Positions 32,821 through 41,102 of a stretch of 64,000 bases of DNA are shown in pieces (the first letter of the stretch is position 1; each line of letters starts with the position of its first letter). The notes below the pieces were generated by a model. It made no database searches and was not told the origin of the DNA. It saw nothing but the letters and a program-made list of their open reading frames with translations. Source of the stretch: Actinomadura xylanilytica (GTDB taxonomy: Bacteria; Actinomycetota; Actinomycetes; Streptosporangiales; Streptosporangiaceae); assembly GCF_030283145.1 (NCBI RefSeq), contig NZ_JASNWE010000001.1, forward strand, positions 1,735,751-1,799,750, written 5' to 3'. Made by a program: the position numbers and the translations under genes.

Positions 32821-34545
32821 GTGGACGACTGGCAGTGGCGCGCCTGGGTCGGCCCCCCGGACGGCGGCCGGCTCGGCGCCGCGTTCCTGATCGCGCCCGA
32901 CCTGCTGCTGACCTGCGCGCACACCGTGGCGGGCCTGGACGCGGCGCGGGTCGGGTTCCCCGGGCTGATCGAGGACCTGCCCGCCGCCGTGGTCCGTCCC
33001 GGCGGGTGGGAGCGGCCCGGCGACCCCGGCGACGTCGCGGTGCTGCGGCTCGCCGCGCCCGTCGGGCTGCGGTGCGCGCGGCCCGCCGGGCCCGAGGCGC
33101 TGCACGCGAGCGCGGGCCCCGCCTCGTTCGGGCGCCGCGCGCTGCGCGTCTGCGGGTTCCCGCGCCGCGCGGACGGCGACGAGCGGTACGCCACGGTGAC
33201 GACCGGCCCCGACATGGTGCTGCGGCACGAGTGGTGGCAGCTCCGGACCGGGCCGGGTGAGCAGCTCGAAGAGGGCTACAGCGGGTCGGCGGTGTACGAC
33301 CCGGCGACCGGCGAGGTGATCGGCATGGTGACCGACGCCGAGTTCGGCGGGGACGACGGGCCCGGCGGCGAGGGCGGGCTGGGCCGGATGCTGCCGGTCA
33401 CGGTGATCCGGCGGTACTGGGAGGAGCTCGACGACCATCTCCCGCTGGCCTGGCTGACCGTCCCGGCGCGGCGCGAGCTGCGGGCGCTGCTGGCGGACGC
33501 CGGCTTCACCGCGCCGATGGCGGCCGGGCTGGAGGAGATCACCGGGCGGCGCGCGCACCGGCCGTTCCGCTCGGCCTGGGACTCGGTGCGGCACGTCGCG
33601 GAGGGCTGGCCCGAGGACCGGCTGGCCCGCTACCTGCGGGCGATGGCGCGGCACCTCCCCGAGGCGGGCCGGCGCGACCTTGCCGAGTGGTCCGGACGGC
33701 ACCTGGCCGCCGCCGCACCTGCCCCAGGGCGGGCCGGGCACGAGGCGGCCGGGCTCGAGCGGGCCGGGCCCGCGTCGATCATCGTGCGGCTGGAGCGGGC
33801 GACGCTCGACCGCGCCTTCGACGTCACCGTGCACACCTGGATCGACGGTGCCGAGGGCCCGGCGCAGGACACCGTCCGGGTGCCGGAGAACCGGGTGCGG
33901 GCCGCGGTCGAGGCGGGCGTGGCGCGGGCCCGGGCGGCGGTCGTCGGACGCGACTGGATGATCGAGTTCGCGGTGCCGGAGAGCTGGCTGAGCAAGCCGT
34001 TCGAGGAGTGGTACATCGACCGGGCGCACGGGATGCGGATGCGGCTGTACCCGGTGGTGGTCCGCGATGTCGAGCGGCTGTGGCCCGGCTCGATCCGGCG
34101 TGACCAGGCGCACCGGCGCTGGCGGCTGCTGAACGAGCGCGGCCGGATCGACCCGCAGGGGGTCCGGTGCGAGACCCCGAGCAACGGCAGCGGGTTCAGC
34201 GACTGGCTGGAGGCCGACACCGGCCTCTGCGTGCTCGTCTACGGGACGCGGCCGGCCAGGCGCTGGCTGTTCGCGGCGCTGAACAACGGCGTCCCGGTGA
34301 TGCTGTGGACGCGGACCCGCTGCGCCGCCGCGTCCCATGACGACTGCGACGGCCACCGCACGCTCGGCGCGCTGGCGGGCGCGGTCGCCGGGGAGCGTCC
34401 GGGCGATCTGCCGTGGCTGGCGATGGCGCTGCGGAAGAAGGCGCTGACCGCGCCCAAGGACGAGCCGCACGTCGGCCGTGACCTCACCCTCATGTGGGAC
34501 GACCCGTCCCGCCTGCCCGATCCCCCTCTCGCCATGGAGGTATGA
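32821..34545 (+). CDS. Trypsin-like protease fused to VMAP domain
   Basis: 574 residues. Residues 1-195 are an S1 protease with an intact triad: His34 (CAHTVAG), Asp71 (GDVAVLRL), Ser154 (GYSGSAV). A helical segment (about 205-285; LRALLADAGF, FRSAWDSVRHVAEG) links to a C-terminal VMAP (vWA-MoxR-associated protein) domain: MIEFAVPESWLSKPFEEW, YPVVVRDVERL, WLEADTGLCVLVYG, GVPVMLW. No signal peptide, so it is cytosolic. Known from the comparative work of Aravind and colleagues on NTP-dependent conflict systems; VMAP couples the MoxR-vWA pair to an effector, here likely the protease. One base before the MoxR gene. Confidence 0.82.
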   Translation: MDDWQWRAWVGPPDGGRLGAAFLIAPDLLLTCAHTVAGLDAARVGFPGLIEDLPAAVVRPGGWERPGDPGDVAVLRLAAPVGLRCARPAGPEALHASAGPASFGRRALRVCGFPRRADGDERYATVTTGPDMVLRHEWWQLRTGPGEQLEEGYSGSAVYDPATGEVIGMVTDAEFGGDDGPGGEGGLGRMLPVTVIRRYWEELDDHLPLAWLTVPARRELRALLADAGFTAPMAAGLEEITGRRAHRPFRSAWDSVRHVAEGWPEDRLARYLRAMARHLPEAGRRDLAEWSGRHLAAAAPAPGRAGHEAAGLERAGPASIIVRLERATLDRAFDVTVHTWIDGAEGPAQDTVRVPENRVRAAVEAGVARARAAVVGRDWMIEFAVPESWLSKPFEEWYIDRAHGMRMRLYPVVVRDVERLWPGSIRRDQAHRRWRLLNERGRIDPQGVRCETPSNGSGFSDWLEADTGLCVLVYGTRPARRWLFAALNNGVPVMLWTRTRCAAASHDDCDGHRTLGALAGAVAGERPGDLPWLAMALRKKALTAPKDEPHVGRDLTLMWDDPSRLPDPPLAMEV

Positions 34546-34546
34546 G

Positions 34547-35560
34547 ATGCCCGACTGGCTGCTCTACACCGGGAGCCGGCGCACGCACGACGGCGTCGAC
34601 CGGCTGCCGCCGCCCCCGCCATGGCGCGCGTTCGACGGCGGCCCGGTGCTGCCGGCACCGTCCGGCGGGTCCGGGAACACCCATCAGGCGACGACCTACC
34701 GTCCGTCGGACGACGCCGTGCAGCAGGTCAACGCGGCCCTGTACCTGCGCCGTCCGCTGCTGGTGACGGGCCCGCCCGGGACCGGCAAGTCGACCCTCGC
34801 GTACGCGGTCGCGCACGAGCTCGGCCTCGGGCCCGTCCTGCACTGGCCGATCACCAGCCGGGCGACGCTGCGCGACGGCCTGTACCAGTACGACCCGCTG
34901 ACCCGCCTGTACGCGGCCGGACGCGAGGTCGGGGGCGGGCCCGCCGAGGACGAGGACATCGGCCGCTACATCCGGCTCGGCCCCCTCGGCACCGCGCTCC
35001 TCCCGTACGGGCGGCCCCGCGTGCTGCTCGTCGACGAGATCGACAAGAGCGACATCGACCTGCCCAACGACCTGCTGACGATCTTCGAGAAGGGCGAGTA
35101 CGAGATCCCCGAGCTGACCCGCCGCGCCGAGCCGGACGCGGAGGTGCTGACCGCCGACGGGTCGGGCGGGGCCCCGACGCGCCGCGACGGCGGCCCCGGC
35201 GGACGGGTCACGGTGCGGGGCGGGACGGTGCGGTGCAGCGCGTTCCCGCTGGTGGTGATGACCAGCAACGGGGAGCGCGAGTTCCCGCCGGCGTTCCTGC
35301 GCCGCTGCGTCACGGTGGAGCTGCGGCAGCCGGCGGGCGAGGCGGAGCTGGCCGCGATCGTCCGCGAGCACCTCGGGCCGCTCGCGGGCGAGGGCGAGGA
35401 CCTGGTCCGGCTGTTCCTGCGGCGCGCCGGCGGCGGGACGCTCGCGACCGACCAGCTTCTCAACGCGGTCTACCTGTGCCGGCACGCCGACGCGACCGAC
35501 CGCCGGGAGCTGGCCGACCGGATCATGCCGTACCTGGCCGGGGCCGCCGATGACGATTGA
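34547..35560 (+). CDS. MoxR-type AAA+ ATPase of VMAP system
   Basis: 337 residues. Walker A GPPGTGKST near 75, Walker B VLLVDEIDKSD near 160, sensor-1 VVMTSNGEREF and an Arg-finger region FLRRC. These features, with YRPSDDAVQQVNAALYLRRP before them, fit MoxR-like chaperone ATPases that act with vWA proteins. ATG 34547 has GGAGG at 6 bases. It overlaps the next gene by 11 bases. A Pro/Gly-rich insertion (about 200-225) interrupts the domain between Walker B and sensor 1. Likely the threshold or remodelling motor. Confidence 0.88.
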   Translation: MPDWLLYTGSRRTHDGVDRLPPPPPWRAFDGGPVLPAPSGGSGNTHQATTYRPSDDAVQQVNAALYLRRPLLVTGPPGTGKSTLAYAVAHELGLGPVLHWPITSRATLRDGLYQYDPLTRLYAAGREVGGGPAEDEDIGRYIRLGPLGTALLPYGRPRVLLVDEIDKSDIDLPNDLLTIFEKGEYEIPELTRRAEPDAEVLTADGSGGAPTRRDGGPGGRVTVRGGTVRCSAFPLVVMTSNGEREFPPAFLRRCVTVELRQPAGEAELAAIVREHLGPLAGEGEDLVRLFLRRAGGGTLATDQLLNAVYLCRHADATDRRELADRIMPYLAGAADDD

Positions 35561-38500
35561 CCGGTTCCGGGCGGCTCTGGCGGGCGCCGGACCGCCGCCC
35601 GACGCCGTCGAGCTGAGCGAGATCATCTGGCTGGCCTGCCACCTCGGCGGCGCGTCGGGCGAACCGCGGCGGTCCGCATCGGACACGCCGCGCGAGGCCG
35701 CGCCGGACGTCCTCGACGCTCCGCCGCCGGCGCTCCCGGCCGCCGGCGATCCGGCCTCCGCGCCGTCGGCGGCGCTGCATCCCGTGGCCCCTCCGGGGCC
35801 CGGCGAGGCGGCGGTGGGCGGCGGCGACGAGATCCTGGTGCCGACCGCGCCGATGCTCGACGATCCGCTCGGCGTGCAGCGGGCGCTGCGTCCGCTGAAG
35901 CGCAGCGTCCCGTCGCGGCGGCGCCTTGAACTGGACGAGGGGGCGACCGCCGCGCGCGTCGCCGACACGGGGTCGTGGGCGCCCGTCCTGGTCGCCGCGC
36001 CCGAACGCTGGCTGAGCCTCAGCCTGGTCGTCGACACCGGGGCCGCCATGCGGCTCTGGCGTCCCCTCGCGCGCGAGCTGGCCGAGACGCTGCTGCGCCA
36101 GGGCGCGTTCCGCGACATCCGGGTGACGTACCTGCACACCTCGGGACGGGTCTCGTCCGCGCCGGACGGCCCGTCCCGGGACCCCTCGACGCTGCTGGAC
36201 CCGTCCGGGCGGCACGCGACGCTCGTGCTCAGCGACTGCTCCGGCCCGCACTGGTGGGACGGGCGGGCCGGACGGGCCGTGCGCCGCTGGGCGGCGGCCG
36301 GGCCGACCGCCATCCTCCAGCCGCTGCCCGAACGCCTCTGGCGCCGCACCGCCGCGCCCGCCCTCCCCGGGCTCGCCGTCCTCCCCCGCCCCGGCGGCCC
36401 CAACACCGAGCTGCGCTTCACCCCCTACGACGGCGCCCCGGCGCCCGGCCTGCCGGTGCCCGTGCTGGAGGTCGCGCCGCGCTGGCTCGCCGCCTGGGCC
36501 CGGCTGGTCTCCGGCGGCGGCCCCCAGCCCGCCGCCGTGGCGGCGCCGCCCGTCTCGGCGCCGAGCACCGCGCCGGTGCGCCGCGAACGCGAGCTGGCGG
36601 TCGGGGAGCGGGTGCGCCGGTTCCTCGGCTCGGCCTCGCCCGGCGCCGCCGAGCTCGCCGCGCACGTCGCGGTGTCGGTGCCGTCGCTGCCGGTGATGCG
36701 GCTGATCCAGCGCCGGGTGCTGGCCGGGTCCGGGCCGGGCCAGCTCGCCGAGGTCCTGCTCAGCGGGCTCCTCAGGCCGCTGTCCGGCACCCGGTACGAG
36801 TTCGTGCCCGGCGCCCGCGAGGCCCTCCTCGACACCCTGCCGCGGCCCGAGGCGCAGCACACCCGGCACGTGCTGGAGGCGGTCTCCGCCGAGATCGAGT
36901 TCCGCGCCGTGACGTCCGCCGAGACCTTCCGCGCCCTGCTGCGCGCCACTGGCGGCGACCACCCGGACGACGCCCATGCCGGCGCGGGCGCCGAGCGCCC
37001 GTTCGCCCTCCTCAGCCCCGAGGCCCGCTCCCTCCTGGACCGCACCTCCGGCACTCCCGTGACACAACCGCCGCCCGCCACCGGGCGATCGCGGGCAGGG
37101 GTGGACGGTCGACGGCCGCCCTCGAGCGAGTCCGCGGCCGGATCGAGCCCCCCGCACCTCCGTGCCATCGCGCCGCCGCCCATCGGGCTCGACGACGCCG
37201 GGCAGCCGGTGACGCTCGACCCGCTGAGCGGCGACGGACCGCACGGGCTGGTCATCGGCGACACGGCGGACCGCCACGCCGTCGTCCGCGCGATCGTGCT
37301 GGCGCTGGCCGAGACCTCCCCCCCGGACGCCCTCGCCATCGTGCTCGGCGGGCTGGGCGAGCATCCGCTCGGCACCCCGGCCGACCTCCCGCACGTGACG
37401 GACTCGGGTGAAGAGCTGCTCGGCAGCCCGGACGGGCTCCGCCACTTCCTCGGCGTGCTCTCCGACGAGCTGGACCACCGGGCGCGGACGCCGTCCGCCC
37501 CGCCGCTGCTGGTGGTGGTGGACGTGTCGCTGAGCCTCCCGTCCAGCAAGCCGGAGGTGGCCGAGACGCTGCTCCGGCTGGCGGCGCGCGGCGAGGGGCT
37601 CGGCGTCCATCTGCTGATCGCGACGACCACCTGGGAGCGCACCACGGCCTGGGAGCGGCTGCTCCCGCTGCTCACTTGGCGGATCGCGGTCCGCGGGCCG
37701 TCCCCGCAGGTGCTCCAGCGGGTGATGGGCCGGGCCGGGCTGCCGTTCACGGCCGGGATGGAGCAGGGGTACCTGCGGAGGCCGGGGCGGCAGCCGGTGC
37801 GGTTCGAGCTGCCGCGCCCATCGCCCGCGCCCCATCCCGGGCCCCCGCCCGTCCCCGCGCTCACCCCCGTGCGGACGCGGGAGAACGACCTGGAGGTCCT
37901 CGGCCGGCTGCTGACCGAGGTGGACGTCCTGATCCCGGGCGAGGGCCGGGAGACGGCCCGGCGGGCGCTGCGCGAGCTCATCGCCGCGAAGGTCTCGGCG
38001 ACGCGGGCGGGCGGGCCGGCGGGCCATCCGCATCTGGTCTTCCGCGGGCCGCACGGGACCGGGCGGACCCCGGTGGCCCGGCTGTACGGGGAGATGCTCG
38101 CCGAGCTGGGCGAGCTGCCGCACGGTGACCTGGCCCTCGCGTCCTGGCGGGACCTGGTCGACCAGTATCCGGGCGAGACCCCGTCGAACGCCTCGCGGGT
38201 GTTCGCCCTGGCCCAGGGCGGGGTGCTGCTCATCGGCGACGCGGACGACCTGGCGCCGGAGGCCGGCACGACGGACGGGACCGGCACGACGGACGGGACC
38301 GCCGCCGCGGACGGGACCGCCGCGACCGGCGAGGCCGTCGCGCAGTTGATCGCGCGGATGGAGGAGCACGGCGACGACCCCCTGGTCGTCCTCGCCGGGC
38401 GGGCCGGCCGGATGGACGCCCTCCTCGCCCGCAACCCCGAGCTCGCCGACCGCTTCGGCCGGGTCGTCGACTTCGAGGAGCAGGGGGTGCCGCGCGTCCC

Positions 38501-39086
38501 GCGGTGGGAGGTGGAGGTGGGGACGCTGGCGGAGACGGGCGAGCCGGCCGTCGTGGATCTGCGGACGGCCCGGCACCTGGTCGTCCAGGGCGCTCCGGGC
38601 TGGGGCAAGACGGCGCTGCTGCGGAACGTGGTCGCCTCGCTGAGGGCCGCCGGGGCCAGGCGCGAGCTGTTCATCATCGATCCGAGCGGGACGCTGCGCA
38701 CCGCGGTGTTCACCGGCCCCGGCCGGGACCTCGACCACCGGGACGCGTACAGCAACACCTCGTCCATGGTCAGGACCGTGGTGCGGGAGCTGGTCGGCAA
38801 GCTGGACGGGCCCGACCCGTCCGCCGAGATCTTCCTGGTCGTGCACGACCAGGACCTGCTGGACGCGGAGGTCCTGCTCCCGCTCATCCCCTACCTGGAC
38901 CCCGGCCGGAACCTCCACCTGGTCCTCGCGCGCACCCGCGGCGGACCGGACCCGCTGCTCGCACGGCTGGCCGAACTGGGCGTCCCGACGGTGTCGGACG
39001 AGGGAGGGCTGCCCCCCGGCCGGGCAGTGCTCGGCCGGGGCGATGAGCGCGACCTGGTCGTGCTCCCGGAGGATCCGCGACACTAG
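35550..39086 (+). CDS. Giant SAV_2336-type protein: vWA-like, FtsK-like and CbbX-like modules
   Basis: 1178 residues. (1) 1-35, SAV_2336 N-terminal helix (FRAALAGAGPPPDAVELSEI). (2) About 130-320, vWA-like domain: LSLVVDTGAAMRLW is a MIDAS with the second serine lost. (3) About 546-750, FtsK/EccC-like module (VTLDPLSGDGPHGLVIGD) without a clear Walker A Lys. (4) About 778-965, CbbX/EccA-like AAA with GPHGTGRTP (Lys to Arg) and VLLIGDADDL. (5) About 979-1178, a second FtsK-like ATPase with intact GAPGWGKTALL. Pro-rich linkers join the parts. It overlaps MoxR by 11 bases and is the last gene of the operon. Presumed vWA partner and scaffold of the VMAP system. Confidence 0.78.
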   Translation: MTIDRFRAALAGAGPPPDAVELSEIIWLACHLGGASGEPRRSASDTPREAAPDVLDAPPPALPAAGDPASAPSAALHPVAPPGPGEAAVGGGDEILVPTAPMLDDPLGVQRALRPLKRSVPSRRRLELDEGATAARVADTGSWAPVLVAAPERWLSLSLVVDTGAAMRLWRPLARELAETLLRQGAFRDIRVTYLHTSGRVSSAPDGPSRDPSTLLDPSGRHATLVLSDCSGPHWWDGRAGRAVRRWAAAGPTAILQPLPERLWRRTAAPALPGLAVLPRPGGPNTELRFTPYDGAPAPGLPVPVLEVAPRWLAAWARLVSGGGPQPAAVAAPPVSAPSTAPVRRERELAVGERVRRFLGSASPGAAELAAHVAVSVPSLPVMRLIQRRVLAGSGPGQLAEVLLSGLLRPLSGTRYEFVPGAREALLDTLPRPEAQHTRHVLEAVSAEIEFRAVTSAETFRALLRATGGDHPDDAHAGAGAERPFALLSPEARSLLDRTSGTPVTQPPPATGRSRAGVDGRRPPSSESAAGSSPPHLRAIAPPPIGLDDAGQPVTLDPLSGDGPHGLVIGDTADRHAVVRAIVLALAETSPPDALAIVLGGLGEHPLGTPADLPHVTDSGEELLGSPDGLRHFLGVLSDELDHRARTPSAPPLLVVVDVSLSLPSSKPEVAETLLRLAARGEGLGVHLLIATTTWERTTAWERLLPLLTWRIAVRGPSPQVLQRVMGRAGLPFTAGMEQGYLRRPGRQPVRFELPRPSPAPHPGPPPVPALTPVRTRENDLEVLGRLLTEVDVLIPGEGRETARRALRELIAAKVSATRAGGPAGHPHLVFRGPHGTGRTPVARLYGEMLAELGELPHGDLALASWRDLVDQYPGETPSNASRVFALAQGGVLLIGDADDLAPEAGTTDGTGTTDGTAAADGTAATGEAVAQLIARMEEHGDDPLVVLAGRAGRMDALLARNPELADRFGRVVDFEEQGVPRVPRWEVEVGTLAETGEPAVVDLRTARHLVVQGAPGWGKTALLRNVVASLRAAGARRELFIIDPSGTLRTAVFTGPGRDLDHRDAYSNTSSMVRTVVRELVGKLDGPDPSAEIFLVVHDQDLLDAEVLLPLIPYLDPGRNLHLVLARTRGGPDPLLARLAELGVPTVSDEGGLPPGRAVLGRGDERDLVVLPEDPRH

Positions 39087-39088
39087 CT

Positions 39089-39112
39089 GTTTTGTATCAT
39101 CCAGTCCAAAAC
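39089..39112. promoter_or_regulatory. TetR operator O1
   Basis: 24 bp with arms GTTTTG and CAAAAC, core TATCATCCAGTC. Shares TTTTGTATC and AAAAC with the site at 39741-39764. It lies just upstream of the -10 box of the TetR gene, three bases after the previous stop codon. Confidence 0.65.
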
Positions 39113-39115
39113 AGG

Positions 39116-39121
39116 TACGGT
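39116..39121 (+). promoter_or_regulatory. Putative -10 box of the TetR gene
   Basis: TACGGT, 7 bases before the ATG at 39129; operator O1 covers the adjacent upstream region, so bound repressor would block initiation. No ribosome binding site, hence a leaderless mRNA. Confidence 0.45.
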
Positions 39122-39128
39122 CTCTGGT

Positions 39129-39701
39129 ATGGCGCGACCGAGAACGTTCGACGAGGAGCGGGCCGTCGACGCGGCGATGCGGGCGTTCTGGGCGTCCGGC
39201 TACGAGGCGACCTCGACGCAGGACCTGTGCGAGGCCACCGGCCTCGGGCGCAGCAGCATCTACAACACCTTCAAGAGCAAGCACGACCTGTACGAGATGG
39301 CACTGGCCCACTACATGGACATCATGACCGCCTCGGTGCTGGAGGTACTCGAGGGCGACCGGCCGGCCCGCGACAAGGTGCGGACGCTGCTGGACCGGGC
39401 CGTCGACCCCACCGAGGGGGACCCGATCGGGTGCCTGGTGGTCAACAGCATGGTGGAGATGGCGCCGAGCGACCCCGCGATCGCCGGACGGCTGGAGCGC
39501 GACCGGCTGCGCCGCTTCGAGGCGCTGCGCGCGGCGATCGGGGCCGGCGTCCGCGCGGGCGAGATCGATCCGGGCAGGGACGCCGGGGCGCTCGCGCACT
39601 TCATGATCGCGACGATCGCCGGGATGCGGGTCGCGTCCCGGGGCGGCGCCGGGCGGGACGTGCTGAAGGCGATCGCCGACACCGCGATGACCGCACTCTG
39701 A
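39129..39701 (+). CDS. TetR-family repressor
   Basis: 190 residues. N-terminal helix-turn-helix: FDEERAVDAAMRAFWASGYE, STQDLCEATGLGRSSIYNTF (residues 30-50), then FKSKHDLYEMAL. The C-terminal part has DPIGCLVVNSMVEMAPSD as in AcrR-like repressors of drug pumps. Twin similar 24-bp operators flank it: one before this gene and one before the MFS gene, so it probably represses both itself and the pump. A terminator with a T run follows its stop, so the two genes are separate transcripts. Confidence 0.9.
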   Translation: MARPRTFDEERAVDAAMRAFWASGYEATSTQDLCEATGLGRSSIYNTFKSKHDLYEMALAHYMDIMTASVLEVLEGDRPARDKVRTLLDRAVDPTEGDPIGCLVVNSMVEMAPSDPAIAGRLERDRLRRFEALRAAIGAGVRAGEIDPGRDAGALAHFMIATIAGMRVASRGGAGRDVLKAIADTAMTAL

Positions 39702-39703
39702 CC

Positions 39704-39731
39704 AGGGACGAGCGGGTGCCCGTCCCTTTTT
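39704..39731 (+). terminator. Intrinsic terminator after TetR gene
   Basis: Stem AGGGACG / CGTCCCT (7 bp), 10-base loop, then TTTTT. It begins 3 bases after the TetR stop. Confidence 0.75.
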
Positions 39732-39740
39732 CACGGCCTA

Positions 39741-39764
39741 ATTTTGTATCGATCCATCTAAAAC
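39741..39764. promoter_or_regulatory. TetR operator O2 before the MFS gene
   Basis: 24 bp reading ATTTTGTATCGA-TCCATCTAAAAC. Same length and same TTTTGTATC..ATCCA..AAAAC skeleton as the site at 39089. The symmetric part is TTTT..AT.GA / TC.AT..AAAA. It abuts the AAGGAGG ribosome binding site of the pump gene. Confidence 0.65.
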
Positions 39765-39778
39765 AAGGAGGCGGAGCG

Positions 39779-40978
39779 ATGCCGCTCGCCGTCTACGTCC
39801 TGGGCATGGCGATCTTCGCCCAGGGCACCTCGGAGCTGATGCTCGCCGGGCTGCTCCCCGAGATGGCCGCCGACCTCGGCGTCTCGGTCCCGGACGCGGG
39901 GCTGCTGATCTCCGCGTTCGCGCTCGGCATGCTGGCGGGCGCGCCCGTACTGGCCCTGCTCACCCGGCGCTGGCCGCGCCGCCGAGCGCTGCTGGCCTTC
40001 CTGGTGATCTTCGTCCTCGCGCATGTGGCGGGCGCGCTGGCCACCGGATACGCGACGCTATTCGCCACCCGCGTGATCGGCGCGTTCGTCTACGCCGGGT
40101 TCTGGGCGGTGGCCGCGATCACCGCGGTCGGCCTGGTCCCGGCGGGCGCGCGCGGCCGGGCGATGAGCGTCGTCGCGGGCGGGCTCACCCTCGCCACCGT
40201 CATCGGCCTGCCCGCGGGCACCGTCATCGGCCAGCACCTCGGCTGGCGGGCGGCGTTCTGGACGGTGGCTGCCCTGTCGACGATCGCGATGGCGGGAGTG
40301 GCCGCGACGATCCCCGGCGGCCGGCCCGGCGGCGAGGTCCCCCGGCTGCGGCACGAGCTGGGCGCGATGACCTCCGCCAGGCTGTGGGTCTCCTACGGGA
40401 CGACCGCGCTGGCCACCGGCGCGCTGATCGTCACCTTCAGCTACCTCGGCGCGATGCTCACCGAGACCACCGGCCTGCCGGAACGCTGGGTCCCGGCCGT
40501 TCTCGCCCTGTACGGGGTCGGCGCGTTCATCGGTGTCACCGCCGGCGGGCGCACCGCCGACACCCGGCCCTTCGCCACGCTGTACTGGGGCTTCGCCGGA
40601 CTCGTCGCCGTCTCGGCCGCGCTGGCTCTGACCGCGGGCTCGCCGGTGCCGGCCATCGCGCTGGCGTTCCTGCTCGGCGCGTTCGGGTTCGCCACCAACC
40701 CCACGCTCAACACCCGGGTCTTCGTGCTGGCGGGTGGCGGCCGGACGCTCGCGACGGCGACGAACGTCTCCGCGTTCAACGTCGGCATCACGGCGGGCCC
40801 GTGGCTCGGCGGCCTCGCGATCAGCGCCGGCGCCGGCTACCCCGCCACCGCCTGGATCGGCGCCGGGCTCGGCACCGCCGCGCTCGGCGCGGTCGCCTTG
40901 GGCGCCGCCCTGGACCGCCGCGCCGCCACGAGCCCGGCGGCGCGGACCGCGCGGGTCGCCGCCCACGCCGACGCCTGA
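39779..40978 (+). CDS. MFS drug efflux transporter, Cmx/CmrA-like
   Basis: 399 residues with 12 predicted membrane helices of the DHA1 group. The opening LAVYVLGMAIFAQGTSELMLAG (residues 3-24) closely resembles actinobacterial chloramphenicol exporters (Cmx/CmrA), and LLTRRWPRRRALL is the motif A loop. Excellent ribosome binding site AAGGAGG at 7 bases. Controlled, by position, by the TetR protein upstream. The true substrate cannot be read; chloramphenicol is a family-level guess. Convergent with the secreted protein gene. Confidence 0.87.
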   Translation: MPLAVYVLGMAIFAQGTSELMLAGLLPEMAADLGVSVPDAGLLISAFALGMLAGAPVLALLTRRWPRRRALLAFLVIFVLAHVAGALATGYATLFATRVIGAFVYAGFWAVAAITAVGLVPAGARGRAMSVVAGGLTLATVIGLPAGTVIGQHLGWRAAFWTVAALSTIAMAGVAATIPGGRPGGEVPRLRHELGAMTSARLWVSYGTTALATGALIVTFSYLGAMLTETTGLPERWVPAVLALYGVGAFIGVTAGGRTADTRPFATLYWGFAGLVAVSAALALTAGSPVPAIALAFLLGAFGFATNPTLNTRVFVLAGGGRTLATATNVSAFNVGITAGPWLGGLAISAGAGYPATAWIGAGLGTAALGAVALGAALDRRAATSPAARTARVAAHADA

Positions 40979-41048
40979 GCCACATCGTCTGAGCGACGAC
41001 ACCTGAGCCACGGCACCTGAGCCACAGGCCGGGGGGGCGGACGCGATA

Positions 41049-41080
41049 AGGGCCGGTACGGGGCGTCCCATACCGGCCCT
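41049..41080. terminator. Bidirectional hairpin terminator
   Basis: Perfect 10-bp stem AGGGCCGGTA / TACCGGCCCT with a 12-base loop, between two convergent stops (40978 and 41103). No T run, as is usual in high-GC actinomycetes. Confidence 0.7.
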
Positions 41081-41102
41081 CAGCCACCGACGGACTACGG
41101 CG

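Noticed and set aside
35523..39734. 1403-codon minus-strand open frame opposite the giant conflict ATPase
   Set aside because: It has no domain, no ribosome binding site and Arg/Gly/His-rich low-complexity composition; it also runs across several unrelated genes.
39129..40978. TetR and MFS genes as part of the VMAP conflict operon
   Set aside because: They have their own operators and promoter, and a terminator of their own; the 1178-residue protein ends the operon three bases before the first operator.
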